From contig DASPNP010000080.1 of assembly GCA_035626475.1 (NCBI GenBank), positions 1 through 50,965 on the forward strand: a stretch of 50,965 bases of DNA, read 5' to 3'. Source of the stretch: DASPKT01 sp035626475. GTDB taxonomy: Bacteria > Pseudomonadota > Alphaproteobacteria > Azospirillales > Azospirillaceae. The notes under the pieces are model-generated. The model was not told the DNA's origin. It made no database searches and saw only the letters and a program-made list of their open reading frames with translations. Below are positions 16,127 through 24,632 of this stretch, piece after piece (positions within the stretch are counted from its first letter, which is position 1; each line of letters starts with the position of its first letter). The position numbers were made by a program, and so were the translations under genes.

Positions 16127-16751
16127 CGAGGATCTGCGCGCCGAGATCTGCCGGGTGGGGCGCTCGCTGTTCGACCGCCGCTTCACCCATGGCGCCACCG
16201 GCAATCTGAGCGTCCGGGTGGAGGGCGGGTTCCTGATGACGCCCACCGATGCCTCGCTCGGCAGCCTGGCGCCCGGGTCGCTCTCCCTGCTGTCCGACGA
16301 TGGCCGGCACCTGTCCGGCGATCCGCCGACCAAGGAGGCCGCCCTGCATCTCGCCATGTACCGGGTCCGGCCCGAGCTGGGCGCGGTGGTGCATCTTCAT
16401 GGAACCCACGCGGTGGCGGTCTCCTGCCTGCGCGGTCTCGATGCCTCCGACCTGCTGCCGCCCCTGACGGCCTATTACGCGATGCGGGTGGGCCAGCTGC
16501 CGCTCATCCCCTTCTTCGCCCCAGGCGACCCCGACATGGCGGAAGCGGTGGCGGAGCGCGCCCGGGAAAGCCACGCGGTGATGCTGGCCAATCACGGCCC
16601 GGTCGTCGGGGGGCGGACGCTTGCCCGCGCCGTCCAGGCGATCGAGGAGCTGGAGGAGACGGCTCGTCTCTATCTGCTGCTGCGCGGCAGCGATGTCCGG
16701 GCTCTGACGCCGGACCAGGTCGATCTGGTGCGGTCGAGGTACCCTTTCTGA
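16113..16751 (+). CDS. otnC: 3-oxo-tetronate 4-phosphate decarboxylase (class II aldolase fold)
   Basis: A 212-aa class II aldolase/adducin protein. It has the zinc ligands HLHGTH and LANHGPVV, the catalytic glutamate in PTKEAALHLA, and the substrate motif HGATGNLSVR. With OtnK it would convert 3-oxo-tetronate 4-phosphate to dihydroxyacetone phosphate and CO2. Translation probably restarts at ATG 16113 or 16119 inside the end of otnK. The dehydrogenase (LtnD/DenD) and isomerase (OtnI) that usually accompany the pair are not in the window, so the oxo-tetronate must come from elsewhere. Confidence 0.88.
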   Translation: MTMTDEDLRAEICRVGRSLFDRRFTHGATGNLSVRVEGGFLMTPTDASLGSLAPGSLSLLSDDGRHLSGDPPTKEAALHLAMYRVRPELGAVVHLHGTHAVAVSCLRGLDASDLLPPLTAYYAMRVGQLPLIPFFAPGDPDMAEAVAERARESHAVMLANHGPVVGGRTLARAVQAIEELEETARLYLLLRGSDVRALTPDQVDLVRSRYPF

Positions 16752-16862
16752 AAAGTCGCGTCGCTTTCATGCCTTGCTTGGGCGTCACGATGCCATGCGC
16801 TTCGGGCCGAGCTGGGGCCAAATGACAGTCAATAAAGCAACAAGCAACAGGGAGTTCTGACC

Positions 16863-19148
16863 ATGCAACGCCTTCGGCCCCTCCGCTCCCGGCTGCTCGC
16901 CCAGGCCGCCGCGCTGCCGCTCGCCCTCGTCGCCGCGACACCGGCCTTCGCCCAAGGATCCGGCCCGGCATCGCCGCAAACCAGCGCCACCCTGGCCGAG
17001 GCGCTCGAGGAGATCACCGTCACCGCGACGCGCATCGAGACCAGGGTCTCGGAAGTGCCCGCCTCGATCTCCATCCTAAGCGGCGAGGAGATCTCCCGCC
17101 AACTGGACGTCTCGCCCGACGTCGTGGACGTCCTGACGAAATCCATTCCGGGACTGGCCGCCAACAACGAGACCCCCTTCAGCAACGGCCGCGGCCCGCT
17201 GCTGCGCGGCCGTCCCGCGTCGGTCCTGATCAACGGCGTTCCGGTCAACCAGCTGCTGCGGAGCTCCGGCTTCGACCTCGGCCTGATCGACCCGCTGGCG
17301 GTCGACCGCATCGAGGTGAACCGCGGCGCGACCGCCGTCTTCGGCTTCGGCGCGTCCGGCGGCGTCATCAACCTTCAGACCCGGCGCGGCGGTGACGCGC
17401 TTGCGGTCACCGGCCGGGTGCAGACCAGCTTCAACCCCAAGGAGTTCGGCGACAGCCTGACCTACAAGGTCTATGCCGGCGCCGGTGGCGCGCCCAGCGC
17501 CAACACCGACCTTTACCTGGGCGCGGGCTACATGTCCCAGGGCATCCGGCACTCGCCGGCCGGCGATCCGGTGATCTCCGAGGAGTTCGACCAGTACAAC
17601 GTCGATGCCAATTTCGGCGTCGAGCTCGGCGAGGAGGCATCGCTACGCGTCAGCGCCAACTATTTCCGGCAGAATACCGAGTCCGACTACACCTACCCGG
17701 CCTATACGTTCGGCACCTGCGGCCTGCCACCGTTCGACTGCTCCGCGACGATCGGCAATCTGCCCCTCGACGTCGCCATCGCCGATCCCGGTCAGCGCGT
17801 CGACGACCGCTATCGCCAGAATCACATTCTGATCGCCACCTACAGCAACGGCAACGTACTGGGCAGCGTACTCGACCTCTCAGTCTACCATCAGAAGAAC
17901 ACGTTCCAGTACACCTTCATCATCAGCGACTTCGAGGACCCGCCCCGCCTCTACGAGGATGAGAACCGGCAGAAGAACGAGCGCTTCGGCCTGCGCTCCA
18001 ACTTGACCAGTCAAGTGGACTTCTCGGAGGGCCGGAATCTTTCGCTGACCTATGGCGTGGATCTGCTTCGCGACGAGATGGACCGTCCCCGCTTCGAGGG
18101 CACCACGCCTACCAACGGCACCTATTCGCTGGCCGGAGCCCCGGTCCGGTACGATGGCGGCGCGCTCAGGGAAATCCGCCCGCTGTCGCCGCCGGTCACC
18201 TTGAACTCCTTCGCTGGCTTCGGGCAGGCCAAGCTGACTCTGGGATCCGTCATCCTCCAGGGCGGCATCCGGTATGAGGAGTTCCATCCCGAGTCGGACG
18301 GCGCCCGCATCGCCGGTGCCTTCGGGCCGGGCCGGGACTTGGTCTATCTCAAGGGCGACATGCCCGACTTCAACGCGACGCTCTACAATGCCGGCGCGGT
18401 CTGGTTCCTGACCGAGGACATCGAGGTGTTCGCCGGCCTGTCGCAGGGCCTGGAGATCACCGAGTTCGGTCGCGCCCTGCGCGGCCTGGCGACCGCGACG
18501 GTGCCGGGCAATCCGGCACTGGTCCGGGCCCAGCCGGCCAAGACCACCCAGTACGAGGCGGGCCTGCGCGCCGATGTCGGCTCGCTCAACTTCACCGCCT
18601 CCGCCTTCTTCGCCGACGCCAAGCTGTCCTCGACCACCGTCCAGATCTCACCGGTCCTGCCGCTCGAGGTGCTGCGCCAGCCGGAGCGGACCTGGGGCTT
18701 CGAGGCCACCCTTGACTACCGGGTCAACGAGTGGGTGGGCCTCGGCGGCGTTCTGACCTACCAGAACGGCGAGTTCGAGGACGAGGACGGCGTCGAGTTC
18801 GACCAGTACAACGACCGCGTGACGCCGACCCGCATCACGGCCTATGTCGACGTCGCACCCGTCGAGGACGCGTCCTTGCGCCTGCAGGGCACGCATGTCT
18901 TCGACCGCGACCAGTTCGGCGACACGCCGCCGCTCGTCTTCGGCGGCTCCGACGGCAGCGTCGCCGGCTACTTCCTGCTCGACCTCAGCGCCTCGTACGA
19001 CACGGGCAACGGAAAGGTCTCGGTCGGTATCGAGAATCTGCTGAACCGCCGCTATCTGCCCGTCCAGACACAGGCCTTCCGTGATCTACTCAGCAATATC
19101 CCGGGTGAAGGCATGAGGATCACCGTCGGCTATCAGCACCGCTTCTAG
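16863..19148 (+). CDS. TonB-dependent outer-membrane receptor
   Basis: A 761-aa receptor. It has a signal peptide of about 30 residues (ending ...ATPAFAQG), a TonB-box-like EEITVTATRIE near residues 50-60, a plug domain (about 60-170; VPASISILSGEEI, VLINGVPVNQL, DRIEVNRGATAVFGFGASGGVINLQTR), a 22-strand-type barrel and the terminal aromatic GYQHRF. Receptors of this type import siderophores, but also peptides, sugars and cobalamin. The next gene is an AmpG/RhtX-like permease, so an imported siderophore or (muro)peptide is the likely cargo. GGGAG precedes ATG 16863. I see no convincing Fur box in the 111-base spacer. Confidence 0.9.
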   Translation: MQRLRPLRSRLLAQAAALPLALVAATPAFAQGSGPASPQTSATLAEALEEITVTATRIETRVSEVPASISILSGEEISRQLDVSPDVVDVLTKSIPGLAANNETPFSNGRGPLLRGRPASVLINGVPVNQLLRSSGFDLGLIDPLAVDRIEVNRGATAVFGFGASGGVINLQTRRGGDALAVTGRVQTSFNPKEFGDSLTYKVYAGAGGAPSANTDLYLGAGYMSQGIRHSPAGDPVISEEFDQYNVDANFGVELGEEASLRVSANYFRQNTESDYTYPAYTFGTCGLPPFDCSATIGNLPLDVAIADPGQRVDDRYRQNHILIATYSNGNVLGSVLDLSVYHQKNTFQYTFIISDFEDPPRLYEDENRQKNERFGLRSNLTSQVDFSEGRNLSLTYGVDLLRDEMDRPRFEGTTPTNGTYSLAGAPVRYDGGALREIRPLSPPVTLNSFAGFGQAKLTLGSVILQGGIRYEEFHPESDGARIAGAFGPGRDLVYLKGDMPDFNATLYNAGAVWFLTEDIEVFAGLSQGLEITEFGRALRGLATATVPGNPALVRAQPAKTTQYEAGLRADVGSLNFTASAFFADAKLSSTTVQISPVLPLEVLRQPERTWGFEATLDYRVNEWVGLGGVLTYQNGEFEDEDGVEFDQYNDRVTPTRITAYVDVAPVEDASLRLQGTHVFDRDQFGDTPPLVFGGSDGSVAGYFLLDLSASYDTGNGKVSVGIENLLNRRYLPVQTQAFRDLLSNIPGEGMRITVGYQHRF

Positions 19149-19317
19149 ACCAGAGGCAGGAGGAGGCTCCAGCGGGTACGCCGCAATCGAGATCATCGTG
19201 TCCCGCCGACGGTCGACACCGGTCAGCGGGACACGACCGTGTTGTCGGCCGCCCTGAGCCTCCGGTGGACAAGGGAACACATCCAGGCATTCATCTGCGC
19301 CCGAGGGGAACTCAGCC

Positions 19318-20640
19318 GTGTCCGACAAGGTACACCTCAGTCTACGGGTCATCGCGGTGGTGGGCCTGGTCACCGGTCAGCAGGCGCCCGTCGGGCTTCT
19401 GCTCGTCGGCCTTCCGGCGATCTACCTCGCAGAGGGTGTCGATCTGAAGAACCTCTGGGTGATGGCTTTCGCCTCGGCACCCCTGTGGTTCAAGTGGGCA
19501 TGGGCGCCGCTCGTCGACAATTACGGCTTCGGCAGGCTGGGGCGCCGCCGAAGCTGGCTCATTCCCTGCACCTCGATAGCGGCGGCGGGCTACATCCTGC
19601 TCTCCACCATTCCTCCCTCCGCCGAGAGCCTTTGGCCGATGGTTCTTCTGCTGATGGCGATCAACGTCGCCCTGGCGACCCAGGACATCGCCGTCGACGC
19701 CTATACCATCGAGGCGTTTCCCGCCGGCCGCGAGGCCACGGCGGCGGCCAGCAGCACCGTGGGATACTTCCTGGGTCCTTTGCTCGGGTCCGCGGGACTC
19801 ATCGGCCTCTACCAAGCCGTTGGGTGGCAGGCTGCGCTCTCCGGCGCCGCCGCCGTCCTCCTGCTGGCGACCCTGCCGGCCATGCTGCTTCCCGATCCCC
19901 ACCGAACCGACGGAAACCGGCCGCGGTCCCTTTCTCCCATCCGCGATGCAGCCGTCACCCTGCGGGCCCATCTGTCGCACCCGGTCACCTGGCTGGTACT
20001 GGGCTGCGTGTTCGCTTACGCCTTCGCCTGGGCGATGCCTTTCCGCATGGAGTCCGCATACCTGAAGTCCCTGGGAATTTCGGTAGGCGACATCGGCCTG
20101 ATCACCGGCGTCTTCTCCGCGGCCGGCGCATTGGCGGGAACCTTCATGTGCGAGCGGATCTCAGCACGCTGGGGGCTGCAGCGGGCTGTGGTCCTGTCCG
20201 TTCTTTTGGCGGTGCCGGGAATGGCCCTCTACTGGGGCTTCGGCTACATGGGCGGCTATGGCTTCGCGGGCTACGCCGCCGCCAACCTCGTGGCGTCGAT
20301 TCTGCTGGCGCCGATGTACACCGCCTTTCTCGGCCTGCGCTTCCGCTGGGCGTCACGACGCCATCCCGGCACCGATTTCACCATCCAATCAAGCGTGACC
20401 TCCCTTGGTCAGTCGGCAGCCTCGGCGTCCATCGCGCTGCTGGCCTCCTCGATGGGATGGTCAGCCTTTCTCATCCTGTGTGGTCTGCTGCTGCTGGGCG
20501 TCACGGGAGCGATCTGCCTTGGCCAGGCCAGGCTCATGGCCCTGCTGGCACGCCGCGATTCCGAACGGCTGGCTGCGGAACCGGCGGAAGAGGCGGCGGA
20601 CGAGTTGCCGGCCGGGCTGCCGGAGCGCTCTTCGACCTGA
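19318..20640 (+). CDS. AmpG/RhtX-like MFS transporter
   Basis: A 440-aa inner-membrane protein with 12 predicted hydrophobic segments. NVALATQDIAVDAYTIEAF is the ATQDI-DAY motif shared by muropeptide permease AmpG and the RhtX/FptX siderophore permeases; WKWAPLVD and RRRSWL-type loops (KWAWAPLVDNYG, GRRRSWLIP) agree. It would carry the TonB-receptor cargo from periplasm to cytosol. The start is GTG 19318 behind CGAGGGGA. The C-terminal 30 residues are an acidic, Ala/Glu-rich tail (LAAEPAEEAADE). Specificity cannot be told from sequence alone: siderophore and peptide are both open. Confidence 0.85.
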   Translation: MSDKVHLSLRVIAVVGLVTGQQAPVGLLLVGLPAIYLAEGVDLKNLWVMAFASAPLWFKWAWAPLVDNYGFGRLGRRRSWLIPCTSIAAAGYILLSTIPPSAESLWPMVLLLMAINVALATQDIAVDAYTIEAFPAGREATAAASSTVGYFLGPLLGSAGLIGLYQAVGWQAALSGAAAVLLLATLPAMLLPDPHRTDGNRPRSLSPIRDAAVTLRAHLSHPVTWLVLGCVFAYAFAWAMPFRMESAYLKSLGISVGDIGLITGVFSAAGALAGTFMCERISARWGLQRAVVLSVLLAVPGMALYWGFGYMGGYGFAGYAAANLVASILLAPMYTAFLGLRFRWASRRHPGTDFTIQSSVTSLGQSAASASIALLASSMGWSAFLILCGLLLLGVTGAICLGQARLMALLARRDSERLAAEPAEEAADELPAGLPERSST

Positions 20641-20731
20641 GCGCACGTCGCTGGACAGCCATTGACCGGGGTACGGCAAGGCGATTGCGGAGGACGGCCC
20701 TTCTAGTCGCCCCGGCTTCGGGAAAGACGGG

Positions 20732-22198
20732 TCAGACCCGGAGGAACCGGCCGACGCCGGCGACCTCCACCGCCCCGGCCAGCCCGTCCCGGCATTCGAA
20801 ACGCACCCGGGGTGGCGGATGCCCCGGCGCGTCCAGCGCTGCCATAGGCCCGTGAAGGTGAAGCTCGAACACGGCCCCGCCAAGGGCCCGCAGATGTCCG
20901 TCGTAGCAGGATCCATCCTCGAAGGTCAGCGTCGGAACCGGATCGGCCGTCACGGCCAAGCGGCCCGAATGGGCATTGGCGTAAGTACCCGCCAGCGCGG
21001 CGGCGGCCAGTGGCGGCGCTCCGCTCTGGGGGAAGCCTCTCTCCAGGTCGTCCCGGGCCTTCTTCTGCTTGTCGGCCCAGAAGGACCGCGCGGTCGCAAG
21101 CCAGCCGCGCGCCGGACGCTGCAGGCAGAGGTCGAGCAAGGTGTTCTGCACCGCCGCGCCGGGAGCGTAGACCGCCGTGTTGGTCAACACGGCCACGCCG
21201 ATCCCCGCTTCCGGCAACAAGGCGAGAAAGGTCCGCCACCCGATGCCCGACCCGTTGTGGCAGACCAGGCGCTGACCGAAATACTGGCCGATGAACCAGC
21301 CCAGCCCGTAGGCGCAGAAGGGCGTGCCGGGAGCGGCACGGTGCGGCGCCAGATCGCCGGCGTCGAGGATGATGTGCGGGTGCCAAAGCCGGGCCGCGAG
21401 GCCTGCGGGAAGCACGCGCCGCCCGCCGACGGCGCCGTCCGTCAGCAGTATCTCAAGCCAAGTCAGCATGTCCGCCGCGGTCGACGCCATGCCGCCGCCG
21501 CCGGGACGCACCCAATCGTCCATTTCCAGAACGGCGGTGGGGCCCTTCTCCGCCATGACATGGGCGGATGCGGTCCCGGGACGCTCCAGCCCTTCGGGAC
21601 CGACGGTGGTCGCCGCCATCCCGGCCGGATCGAGCAGGCGTGAGCGCATCAGGGCCGGGAAGTCCAATCCGGCGCGGCGGCTCAGGGCAAGCGCCACCGT
21701 GGCGAAGGCCGGGTTCAGGTAGGTGAAGCGGGTCCGGAACGGCGCGAGGCGTGGCATGTGGCAGAAGCGTCGGACCAGCTCCTCATAGCCATGGTCCGCC
21801 CGCAGCCCGAAATCCGCGAAGCCGCCGCGGGCGAGGCCCAGCCGGTTGCTCAACAAGTCGCGGTAGGTGATCTCATCGTTCAGCCAGCTTGGGCTGAACG
21901 CCAGCTCGGGGACCAGCCCGGCGACGCGGTCGTCGAGGCAGACGAGGCCGTCCGCCTCCAGCAAGGCCGCCAGCGTCGCGACGAAGGGCTTGGTAATGGA
22001 GCAGAGCTGGAATCCCGTGTCGGGCCCGACCGGCGTGCCGCCGGTGACGCGGGTGGTGCCGAAGGCGTGCAGATGACGCCCGCCCGCCCGCCACACGGCC
22101 ACCGCCGCGCCCGGAACCCGCTCTTCCCGCAGGATCACGTCCACCGCGCCCCGCCACGCCTCGGGCATAGGGTCGGCCCGCCGTCCGCTGATGTCCAT
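20732..22198 (-). CDS. Serine hydrolase, beta-lactamase class C / S12 family (copy 1)
   Basis: A 488-aa S12-type hydrolase with all three motifs: S67-x-x-K70 (LCSITKPF), Y160-x-N (TYLNPAF) and a KTG-equivalent HNGSGIGW in the last third. A DUF3471-like beta domain follows (LAGTYANAHSGRLAV). Family members include D-aminopeptidases, D-stereospecific amidases, esterases, nylon-oligomer hydrolase NylB and microcystin-degrading MlrB. No signal peptide is evident, so a cytosolic role is likely. ATG 22198 follows GGGGACC; an in-frame start further upstream (22273) and MPEAW (22168) are alternatives. It converges on the AmpG-like gene. Confidence 0.82.
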   Translation of the reverse strand: MDISGRRADPMPEAWRGAVDVILREERVPGAAVAVWRAGGRHLHAFGTTRVTGGTPVGPDTGFQLCSITKPFVATLAALLEADGLVCLDDRVAGLVPELAFSPSWLNDEITYRDLLSNRLGLARGGFADFGLRADHGYEELVRRFCHMPRLAPFRTRFTYLNPAFATVALALSRRAGLDFPALMRSRLLDPAGMAATTVGPEGLERPGTASAHVMAEKGPTAVLEMDDWVRPGGGGMASTAADMLTWLEILLTDGAVGGRRVLPAGLAARLWHPHIILDAGDLAPHRAAPGTPFCAYGLGWFIGQYFGQRLVCHNGSGIGWRTFLALLPEAGIGVAVLTNTAVYAPGAAVQNTLLDLCLQRPARGWLATARSFWADKQKKARDDLERGFPQSGAPPLAAAALAGTYANAHSGRLAVTADPVPTLTFEDGSCYDGHLRALGGAVFELHLHGPMAALDAPGHPPPRVRFECRDGLAGAVEVAGVGRFLRV

Positions 22199-22355
22199 CC
22201 GGTCCCCGCACCATGCCGGCCGCTTCGGTATCTGGAGAGCGGCACGAGCCTCATGCGCCCAGCATGCCAACAAAACCGATCATGCCGCGGCAGACCGGCG
22301 CCGATGCCGCGATCAGGCCGCAGTTTGGCCGAAACGGACCAAGTGCGAAGCTTAT

Positions 22356-22874
22356 TCAACGGAGCGGGGACGGACCGGCGGACGCCTCCAGACGCTCGGC
22401 GCTGACGGCAGAGAGCGGTGCCGCGCGGCGCAGGACCTCGCGCATGACGAAGTTGGACTGGATGTGGGCGACGCCCGGCAGGGTCAGCAGCTGCGTCTTG
22501 TGGATGCTCTCATAGTCCTGCATGTCCCGCGCCTTGACGTGCAGGACGTAGTCGTCAGACCCCGACATGAACAGGCAGGCGATGACCGCCGGCCGGGTCA
22601 CCACCGCCGCCTCGAAGGCGGCGTAGCTGTCCGCATTCTGCTCCTTCAGCGTGATCTTCACGACGATCGTCACGCCGAGCCCCAGCCGCGCCAGGTTGAG
22701 ATCCGCCCGGTAGCCGTCGATGAGGCCCTGCTCCTCGAGCGCCCGCAGGCGCCGCGCGACCGCGGTGGGCGACAGCGGCACGCAGGACGACAGCTCGACA
22801 TGCGAGCGCCGGGCATCCTCCAGCAGCGCCTTCAGGATCGCGAGATCGATGCGGTCGAGGGCGGGGGCGGACAT
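22356..22874 (-). CDS. Lrp/AsnC-family transcriptional regulator
   Basis: A 172-aa regulator: AsnC-type HTH (residues about 5-65; LDRIDLAILKALLEDARRSHVELSSCVPLSPTAVARRLRALEEQGLI) and RAM domain (about 70-150; VTIVVKITLKEQ, MSGSDDYVLHVKARDMQDYESI, GVAHIQSNFVMREV). ATG 22874 with AAGGAT upstream is preferred over longer starts. It is divergent from an omega-aminotransferase, with palindromic candidate operators between them, so it is probably the amino-acid-responsive regulator of that gene. Confidence 0.87.
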   Translation of the reverse strand: MSAPALDRIDLAILKALLEDARRSHVELSSCVPLSPTAVARRLRALEEQGLIDGYRADLNLARLGLGVTIVVKITLKEQNADSYAAFEAAVVTRPAVIACLFMSGSDDYVLHVKARDMQDYESIHKTQLLTLPGVAHIQSNFVMREVLRRAAPLSAVSAERLEASAGPSPLR

Positions 22875-22939
22875 TGGCGCGGCATCCTTCGGCTTCGGCA
22901 GCGGCACAGAGCTTAGCTCCGGACAGCGGACGACGCCAG

Positions 22940-23032
22940 ACGCCGGCCATCTTCTGCGAAGCAAGCCGGCGTGCGTCAAATCCTCAATGCCGGATTCCGG
23001 CTTCAGCAGAGTAACCAGCGCCGGATTCCTGC
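22940..23032. promoter_or_regulatory. Operator-like array between the Lrp and aminotransferase genes
   Basis: GCCGGA-T-TCCGGC (22989-23001) is a perfect 6-1-6 palindrome. GCCGGA-T-TCCTGC (23020-23032) repeats it with one mismatch, 31 bp away (about three helical turns). ACGCCGGC (22940-22947) pairs with GCCGGCGT (22965-22972) just beside them. Lrp proteins favour such helically phased sites. The array lies in the 279-base divergent spacer, which has no other visible content. Confidence 0.5.
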
Positions 23033-23153
23033 GTTAGTAGGACTCTTCTGCCCGATCTTCGCCCGGACACGTCAAGGCTTCCTCACTACCCTTTGATGAA
23101 CCACGGCCTTGTCAATGGCTTCATCGGACCACCATCGCGGGGGAGCGCGACGC

Positions 23154-24461
23154 ATGCCCCAGACTCACGACGCCTTCTGGATGCCGTTCACCGCCAACCG
23201 GCAGTTCCGCCGGAAGCCCCGCATGCTGGCCACGGCCGAGGGACAGTTCTACCGGGACGCCGACGGACGCCAGATCCTGGACGCCACCGCCGGCCTCTGG
23301 TGCGTCAATGCGGGACATGCCCGTCCCCGCATCGTCGAGGCCATCGCGCGTCAGGCCGGACGGCTCGACTACGCGCCCTGCTTCCAGCTGGGCCATTCCG
23401 GCGCCTTCGAGCTGGCCGAGCGTCTGGTCCGCCATCTGCCGGCGCCGTTGACCCGGGTCTTCTACACCAACTCGGGGTCCGAGGCGGTGGAGACCGCGCT
23501 CAAGATCGCCCTCGCCTACCACCGCGCCCGGGGCGACGGCCACCGCACCCGGCTGGTCGGGCGCGAGCGGGGCTATCACGGGACGAACTTCGGCGGCATG
23601 TCGGTGGGCGGCATCGTCGCCAACCGGCGCAGCTTCGGTGCGATGCTGCCGGGCGTGGACCACATGCGGCACACCCACCTCCCCGACCGGAACGCCTTCT
23701 CGCGCGGCCAGCCGGAACACGGCATGGAGCTGGCGGACGACCTCGAGCGCCTGGTGCAGCTGCATGGCGGCGACACCATCGCCGCGGTCATCGTGGAGCC
23801 GGTGGCCGGCTCCACCGGCGTCCTGGTGCCGCCCAAGGGTTATCTGGAACGCCTGCGGGAGATCTGCACCCGCCATGGCATCCTGCTGATCTTCGACGAG
23901 GTCATCACCGGCTTCGGGCGGCTCGGCGCACCGTTCGCGGCGCAGCGCTTCGGCGTGACGCCTGATCTCATGACGGTCGCCAAGGGGCTGACCAACGGGG
24001 CCGTCCCCATGGGAGCGGTGTTCGTCGCCCAGCCGGTCCAGGAGGCGATCCTGAACGGGCCCGAGCATCTGATCGAGTTTTTCCATGGCTACACCTATTC
24101 CGGCCATCCCTTGGCCTGCGCCGCGGCCCTGGCGACCCTCGACGTCATGGAGGAAGAGGCGCTCTTCACCCGGTCCCGGACGATCGAGGCGCTGTGGGAG
24201 GAACGGCTGCACGGGCTGCGGAACCTGCCGCACGTGGTGGATATCCGGAACATCGGCCTCATCGGCGCCATCGAGCTGGCGCCGCGTGACGGGCAGCCGG
24301 CGCAGCGCGCCTCGGCGGCGTTCGCGGCGGCCTTCGAGGCGGGCCTGCTCATCCGGACGACGGGGGACACCATCGCGTTGTCGCCGCCCCTCATCCTGGA
24401 GGAGGACAAGCTTCACCTCATCTTCGACCGGCTGGCCACGGTGCTCCTGCATCTGGACTGA
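23154..24461 (+). CDS. Class III aminotransferase, omega-amino acid:pyruvate type
   Basis: A 435-aa fold-I PLP enzyme. Typical motifs are the opening FWMPFTANRQFRR of omega-amino acid:pyruvate (beta-alanine:pyruvate) aminotransferases, GLWCVNAGHARPRIVEAI, YTNSGSEAVETALKIA, RGYHGTNFGGMSVGG, LIFDEVITGFGRLG and the PLP lysine in TVAKGLTNGAVPMGAV. The likely reaction moves the terminal amino group of beta-alanine, GABA or another omega-amino acid to pyruvate, making a semialdehyde. Semialdehyde dehydrogenases occur at 30018 and 44217. ATG 23154 has GGGGGAG upstream. Putative operators at 22940-23032 point to control by the divergent Lrp protein. Confidence 0.87.
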   Translation: MPQTHDAFWMPFTANRQFRRKPRMLATAEGQFYRDADGRQILDATAGLWCVNAGHARPRIVEAIARQAGRLDYAPCFQLGHSGAFELAERLVRHLPAPLTRVFYTNSGSEAVETALKIALAYHRARGDGHRTRLVGRERGYHGTNFGGMSVGGIVANRRSFGAMLPGVDHMRHTHLPDRNAFSRGQPEHGMELADDLERLVQLHGGDTIAAVIVEPVAGSTGVLVPPKGYLERLREICTRHGILLIFDEVITGFGRLGAPFAAQRFGVTPDLMTVAKGLTNGAVPMGAVFVAQPVQEAILNGPEHLIEFFHGYTYSGHPLACAAALATLDVMEEEALFTRSRTIEALWEERLHGLRNLPHVVDIRNIGLIGAIELAPRDGQPAQRASAAFAAAFEAGLLIRTTGDTIALSPPLILEEDKLHLIFDRLATVLLHLD

Positions 24462-24482
24462 CCCGGCCCGCGCGGCGGAATT

Positions 24483-24530
24483 CCAAACTGGACTCCGAAA
24501 TGCGGCCAACTGGTCATTTTGCTGGACCAG
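24483..24530. promoter_or_regulatory. Clustered CCA-TGG palindromes before the GlxA gene
   Basis: CCAAACTGG (24483-24491), CCAACTGG (24506-24513) and CTGGACCAG (24522-24530) are short palindromes of related sequence. CTGGTC (24510-24515) also pairs with GACCAG (24525-24530). The stretch is richer in A/T than its surroundings and precedes the GlxA-family start at 24633. It could be an autoregulatory site for that AraC-type protein. Confidence 0.35.
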
Positions 24531-24632
24531 CAATGTGTCACTTTGGTGATGGCGGGCGAGCGCTTCACGCCACCGGCCACAGGGGGAACGGGACCCCCGC
24601 CGCGCATATGATGACATGGGAGGGATGTGTCG

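Noticed and set aside
16863..20640. Firm assignment of the receptor/permease pair to siderophore uptake
   Set aside because: The permease motif is shared by muropeptide and siderophore transporters, and no Fur box or siderophore enzyme is visible.
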